From Rhodospirillaceae bacterium (GTDB lineage Bacteria > Pseudomonadota > Alphaproteobacteria > Rhodospirillales > Casp-alpha2): a DNA stretch of 64,000 nt. Both the position numbers and the translations under genes were made by a program. This document shows positions 60,404 to 64,000 of the stretch, one piece after another; the first letter of the stretch is position 1; the number at the start of each line of letters is the position of its first letter. The notes under the pieces are model-generated. The model saw nothing but the letters and a program-made list of their open reading frames with translations. It did not search any database and was not told the DNA's origin. The stretch lies in contig JAERTE010000123.1 in the NCBI GenBank assembly GCA_016845145.1, positions 22,397-86,396 of the forward strand, given 5' to 3'.

Positions 60404-61249
60404 TTATTTGCAGTTCAGCGGGTGAGCGCCGGACTGATGGCCTTCCAAGCCCGGGACGCCAAAGCCTTCATAGGCGCTGACAGCGGCATCACCCGGTTGC
60501 GGCGCCACGCCAAACCATTTTACCGACAATTTCGCCATCGTGCCGTCGAGTTTCATGCACTCAATGGCGCTTTCCACTTTGTTGCGCATGGCAACATCAT
60601 CCTTACGGAAGGGAACAGCGAAAACCTTTCCTGTCGAGTGACGGTAGGACAACTCAATCGCTGGGTTTTTCTTGGCGGCCCAGGCAATTACCGTATTGCC
60701 GGCGACATTGGCATATGCGCGCCCCGCCGTGACGGCCTGAACTGCATCGGTGTTGGTGCCGTAGGACTCGACTTTCCAACCGATTTTATCGGCCAGGCCA
60801 CGCGCCCATTTGTCATAAGCGGAGCCTTTGTTCACGGAAATGGTTTTACCCTTGAAGTCTTCAAGACTGGTGGCTTTCGGCGCCCCTTTCTTGACCACGA
60901 ATTGGAAGTCCGTATTCAGATAGCCTTCCGTAAACAGAATATTCTTCGTCCGGGCGACGGTTACCGTGGTCGGGGCCACGAGAAAGTCATAAGTGCCGGC
61001 CTGCATGCCCGGTAGCAACCCGGACCATTGAGCCGCCGTAATATCCATTTTCCGACCGAGGCGCCGCCCGATTTCATTGGCGAAATCTACGTTGAAACCC
61101 TCTACGCCACCGGACAACTTCGGCATTGCATGAGGCGCGAAGGTGCCGTCGAGGGCAACTTTCAGCGGGCCATCGGCAGCTTGAGCACTACCCAAGGCAA
61201 AGCAGGATACAGCCAGCCCCAAGCCAAAATTTCGAAAATACTTGTTCAT
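60404..61249 (-). CDS. Amino-acid-type ABC transporter substrate-binding protein
   Basis: 281 residues from ATG 61249 (the third of three ATGs, 6 bases after GGGGAG). The signal peptide (MNKYFRNFGLGLAVSCFALGSAQA) is cut before ADG. LKVALDGTFAPHAM, GFNVDFANEIGRRLGRKMDITAAQWSGLLPGMQAGTYDF is the family-3 solute-binding core. The mature protein probably binds the hydantoin or carbamoyl substrate. First gene of the operon, 140 bases after a palindromic operator. Confidence 0.92.
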   Translation of the reverse strand: MNKYFRNFGLGLAVSCFALGSAQAADGPLKVALDGTFAPHAMPKLSGGVEGFNVDFANEIGRRLGRKMDITAAQWSGLLPGMQAGTYDFLVAPTTVTVARTKNILFTEGYLNTDFQFVVKKGAPKATSLEDFKGKTISVNKGSAYDKWARGLADKIGWKVESYGTNTDAVQAVTAGRAYANVAGNTVIAWAAKKNPAIELSYRHSTGKVFAVPFRKDDVAMRNKVESAIECMKLDGTMAKLSVKWFGVAPQPGDAAVSAYEGFGVPGLEGHQSGAHPLNCK

Positions 61250-61365
61250 CATCATCTCCCCTAAATCTTTCTCAAAGATCGAATTAACAACGGTACGCGC
61301 CGAGCGAACGATCTCCCAAACGCTCTAAGCCGACTACATTAAGAGACTGAGTCAGAAAGGATCGC

Positions 61366-61383
61366 AATAATTTCGCTATTATT
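61366..61383. promoter_or_regulatory. Inverted repeat AATAAT-N6-ATTATT near the operon promoter
   Basis: Perfect 6-base arms lie 12 bases from the 21-bp palindrome on the operon side. LysR proteins commonly bind a strong distal site and a weaker proximal one, and this could be the second. It may also simply be an AT-rich promoter element. Confidence 0.3.
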
Positions 61384-61394
61384 TATTTGCCGTA

Positions 61395-61415
61395 GATATA
61401 ATCAATGCTTATATC
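61395..61415. promoter_or_regulatory. LysR-type operator, 21-bp perfect palindrome
   Basis: GATATAA-N7-TTATATC is an exact inverted repeat containing the T-N11-A spacing typical of LysR binding. It stands between the LysR gene's stop (61429) and the binding-protein gene. It therefore probably controls the hydantoin operon, possibly with effector-dependent activation. Confidence 0.75.
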
Positions 61416-61428
61416 ACTCATCCGCCTG

Positions 61429-62361
61429 TCAAACATCGACCGGCTGACGGCCTTCATTTCCGACGGTTTTCAGCTCTTCGACAAAAGCCTCGGCGACCCG
61501 GGATAATGGCTTGTCTTCGCGCACAACCGCAGTGGCAGGCACTCGAATTTCTGGCACGAAGGGCCTGCGGATAAGATCCTCGGACATCATAAAGCTGGAC
61601 GTGAACGAGTCGACGATCGATGGCCCCAATCCGGCACTTGTCAGTACGCAGGCCGTATGGCAGTAGCGGACCTCCAAGTTGGTTTCATGGGAAATTCCAG
61701 ACATGGTGAACGCTGCGCGAACCAATCCTCCCAATCGTGATTCGTGATCCAGTCCAATGCCAACGAAATCGTGTTTGGCGAGATCGGCGGGTGTCACATG
61801 GGTCAACTCAGCAAGAGGGTGACCGGGAAGCATGACGCATTCCATACTCCCCGAAAACAGGGGAAGTACATTGCATCCAGGATAGCTTTCCAAACCAAGC
61901 AGAAGCCCCAGATCGGCACCACCGGATTGAACGGAACGAATAACCGCGTCAATGCCGCGAACGTCATAACTGACATGGACATCACGGCGATCTACCAAAA
62001 ACCGTTTCAATGTGACCGGAATAACGGATTGACTCAACGGCGGGGTGGCGGCGATGCGCAGGCGCCCTTTGCGGGCAGACCGAACCGCAAGGACTTGGCC
62101 TTCAACGTTACGCATCATGGTGAAGATCGGCTCAATTTCATCATGAAGGAGCCGCGCCTCATCCGAGGCGACGAGCCCCTGGCTGGTACGTTCGAACAGG
62201 GAAAACCCGAGCTGCGCTTCGAGTGATTTGATGGCATTGCTTACCGCTGGCTGGGATATTCCCAGTTCCTCTGCTGCCGCCACCATCGTGAGGTTCCGCA
62301 TAGCGGCGCCAAACACTTCGAGCAATCGGATATTCAGATCGTTTTTTCGATCAATCTTCAC
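61429..62361 (-). CDS. LysR-family transcriptional regulator
   Basis: 310 residues from GTG 62361, 6 bases after GAGG (frame open to ATG 62409, which lacks a site). The N-terminal winged HTH is LLEVFGAAMRNLTMVAAAEELGISQPAVSNAIKSLEAQLGFSLFERTSQGL, and RRLRIAATPPL-type strands open the effector-binding domain (residues about 85-300). It lies on the same strand just upstream of the hydantoin operon, so it is probably its regulator. The inducer is unknown but probably an operon substrate. Confidence 0.93.
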   Translation of the reverse strand: MKIDRKNDLNIRLLEVFGAAMRNLTMVAAAEELGISQPAVSNAIKSLEAQLGFSLFERTSQGLVASDEARLLHDEIEPIFTMMRNVEGQVLAVRSARKGRLRIAATPPLSQSVIPVTLKRFLVDRRDVHVSYDVRGIDAVIRSVQSGGADLGLLLGLESYPGCNVLPLFSGSMECVMLPGHPLAELTHVTPADLAKHDFVGIGLDHESRLGGLVRAAFTMSGISHETNLEVRYCHTACVLTSAGLGPSIVDSFTSSFMMSEDLIRRPFVPEIRVPATAVVREDKPLSRVAEAFVEELKTVGNEGRQPVDV

Positions 62362-62732
62362 ACCATGCCTCGCTTTCAGAACATTCGCTAGCGATGATAG
62401 TAAAGACATTAAGGTTTGCAGGAAATGTCAGTGACAAAGGGTTGGCTATTCCGATGAATATCGGCGGTGCACAAAGTTTATGCGATTTCCGGGGGCTTAA
62501 TGCGGTTCGTCTCATCAAAATCATCGAGTGTGGGCGACTTGAGAAACTTAGGTCGAAAGCCAACCGTATACCTTAACTTATGATCGCCGTTCACTGGTTC
62601 ACTTCTGCATATGGCACATTCCGGCAGTGCCAGCCCAATTTCCCAAATGTCGGAAAACTGATCACTAACCGGAAGCCTCATCATAGGCGCGCGAAGGACC
62701 GCAACTGGGTCATTAGTACGAGTTCATGCTAG

Positions 62733-62749
62733 GCGGAAATATGTTCCGC
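62733..62749. repeat. Inverted repeat GCGGAA-N5-TTCCGC
   Basis: Perfect 6-base arms about 137 bases downstream of the transposase stop. It may be part of the host sequence flanking the IS or a regulatory site; role unknown. Confidence 0.4.
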
Positions 62750-62797
62750 TATACCCATGATTCTGTTGCAAAACTCGATTTTCTGCGGATCTACGAT

Positions 62798-62820
62798 GTC
62801 CGCTTATAGTAAAAGCAGAC
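62798..62820. repeat. Imperfect palindromic element GTCCGCTT...AAGCAGAC
   Basis: GTCCGCTT and AAGCAGAC are nearly complementary around ATAGTAA. Short elements of the shape GTCYGCTT-N-AAGCRGAC recur in intergenic regions of many alphaproteobacteria. Only one copy is in this window, so the repeat identity is an inference from memory. Confidence 0.35.
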
Positions 62821-62828
62821 GTTTTGTC

Positions 62829-62860
62829 TCCCGCTTCGGCTGATGCCGGTGCGGGATTTT
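62829..62860 (+). terminator. Hairpin with T-run beside the transposase gene
   Basis: TCCCGC pairs with GCGGGA with an inner GGC/GCC pairing and TGAT loop, followed by TTTT on the plus strand. On the minus strand, the direction of the transposase, the run is absent. It may shield the IS from outside transcription. Confidence 0.5.
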
Positions 62861-62885
62861 CGTTATTGGTCGGTTGTTTCTGTGT

Positions 62886-64000
62886 TTAGCGTGTGTTTCC
62901 AGCGGTTTTTGGGATCGGTGGCGGTCTGGTGACGTATCTGGCGAGCTTTCGAAGGTTCTGTGCGGTGGCCGTCAGCAGCACTTCGTCGCGGGCACCCGAG
63001 AGGCCCCTGAGCCGCAACCGGTCGAGTTTGAATATGCCTTTCATGTGGGCGAAGGCCATCTCCACTTTTTTGCGTTCGTCGCGCATCTTCTTGAACATCT
63101 TGGTTTTGGCCAAGGCGCGGACATAATCACGCGCACTTTCGTTGATATCGCGCGGCACTTTGCGGTAAGCCGTGTTGGGGCAACAACGCGGCTTCAATGG
63201 GCACGCCCAGCAGTCATGCGTCCTGGCCAAATATCGAAGGGTATCGTCTGAATGAATGTTGCCAGTGGTCTTCAGGGTCTTGCCGCCCGGACAGATGTAA
63301 ACGTCGCGTCCGGGCTCATAAGTGAAGTCGGCGCGTGAGAAAGTGCCGTCCGTGCGCGCGCTCTTGTCCCAGACGGGGACATGGGGATCAATGCCGCAAT
63401 CCATAAGAGCTTTGAGTGTTTTGCCCGATCCGTATGCCGTATCGCCAGCCAGGCGTTTGGGTTTGAGACCGAAGCGCCGGATCACGCGCTCGACCATGGA
63501 GACGCAGACCCGGTTCTCTTCAACGCGGTTGGCCCGCGTCCCCTCGGCATCAACGATGACGCCCAACTTGTTGTCGATCAGATAATTGGCATCATAGACG
63601 AAGACCGGCCGCATCTTCTGCCTCTTTGTCGCCCAAGTCGCTTGCGGGTCGGTTAAGGAGACCGCTTTGGGCGGCTTCGTTCGCCTTCCTCCTATGCCCG
63701 CCTCGGGTATGTCTCGATCCAGGGCTTCCAGATATTCTGTAACCGCCCGCGATGCGTTCTTCGCATCAGGCCAGTCAATCGGCCCATCGCCGGGGACACG
63801 TTTGATCTGGTCGACATCGGCCCTGATGAAGCTGGCATCGACCGATAACGACTTGCCGCCAACCAGCCCTTCCGTGATGCAACGTCCAACAACTGCCTCG
63901 AACACCCGGCGCAGAACGTCCGCCTCGCGGAAGCGCTCATGGCGGATGCGCGAGAACGCCGAATGATCAGGGACCCGGTCTTCCAGACCCAGCCCACAAA
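62886..64000 (-). mobile_element. IS1182-like transposase, 5' end beyond the window
   Basis: From the stop at 62886 the frame runs without interruption to the window edge. A GTG at 63905 is only internal, because the frame continues upstream through DRVPDHSAFSRIRHERFREADVL, the usual N-terminal IS1182/IS5-group stretch. SLSVDASFIRADV carries the first Asp, GDTAYGSGKTLKALM the second, and AFAHMKGIFKLDRLRLRG holds the C-terminal catalytic region. DHDCWACPLKPRCCPNT-type cysteines are typical. At least 371 residues are seen, without frameshift. It is probably active or recently so. Confidence 0.88.

Larger units (their letters stand above)
62362..62885. other. Non-coding stretch (524 bases) between LysR gene and transposase
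   Basis: No convincing gene is visible. A 67-residue minus-strand frame (62478-62684) has no site or known pattern. The stretch holds the left flank and possibly the left terminus of the IS element: CTGTTGCAAAACT near 62763, a short repeat at 62798-62820 and a hairpin at 62829-62860. The exact IS end cannot be fixed without the right end. Confidence 0.4.

Noticed and set aside
62478..62684. A 68-residue minus-strand frame between the LysR gene and the transposase
   Set aside because: No ribosome-binding site and no pattern; could be an old gene remnant but nothing supports it.

Overview
The window reads as a chromosomal segment of an alphaproteobacterium, most likely a marine or aquatic Rhodospirillales-type organism. 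The evidence is a MipZ-type division ATPase, a ClpS-ClpA pair, a phasin with an AT-rich promoter, a PBP5-type carboxypeptidase carrying a SPOR domain, ECF sigma/anti-sigma pairs, many NMT1/TauA-type and amino-acid ABC importers, and a Lys-rich class I cytochrome c. GC content is moderate to high throughout, with a few AT-rich promoter tracts. I found no rRNA, tRNA or CRISPR array.

Layout. 1-3900: a ferredoxin/ferredoxin-reductase end, two paralogous CheY-like regulators flanking an unknown protein, and an XRE regulator. 3970-6780: a patch of very small genes (secreted peptide, MoaD/ThiS-like protein with an FNR box in front, two single-span peptides, a 55-residue lipoprotein) ending in a membrane retropepsin. 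6797-9040: FliN, then ChaC, a nuclease-fold protein and a kappa-GST-like isomerase chained by 4-base overlaps. 9300-13360: cytochrome c, an ECF sigma/putative anti-sigma pair, an SDR with a degenerate active site. 13436-17270: a RsbU-type response regulator phosphatase and a complete TauABC-like importer. 17328-24771: single enzymes (zinc ribbon, alpha/beta hydrolase, GMC oxidoreductase, hemerythrin, acyl-CoA synthetase, GH114-like protein, DUF3179). 25297-27848: an HD-GYP/LuxR fusion and two small ligand-binding-fold proteins.

28115-34229 is the most unusual block. A membrane-anchored glutamate-synthase-like FMN protein and a Rieske-TPP enzyme fusion form one transcription unit. It is followed by a tandem DUF1538 membrane transporter with two PII-like proteins (4-base overlaps), and a perfect FNR box stands between the two units at class II spacing. 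34335-41365: a zinc-finger anti-sigma/ECF sigma pair, a glycosyltransferase, a molybdopterin oxidoreductase translationally coupled to MipZ, then VWA-like, J-domain and DOPA-dioxygenase-like genes. 41488-46357: GalU, UDP-glucose dehydrogenase, phosphomanno/glucomutase (sugar nucleotides for polysaccharide) and the carboxypeptidase. 46747-53193: phasin, a substrate-binding-fold protein, ClpS-ClpA, a duplicated Cys-rich secreted protein and an MFS transporter.

53515-62361 is a self-contained hydantoin/dihydropyrimidine utilisation operon: LysR regulator, amino-acid-type ABC importer, D-carbamoylase, flavin reductase, DHDPS-family aldolase, hydantoinase and hydantoin racemase. A 21-bp palindromic operator lies between the regulator and the operon. 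The right edge (62886-64000) is an IS1182-like transposase running off the window.
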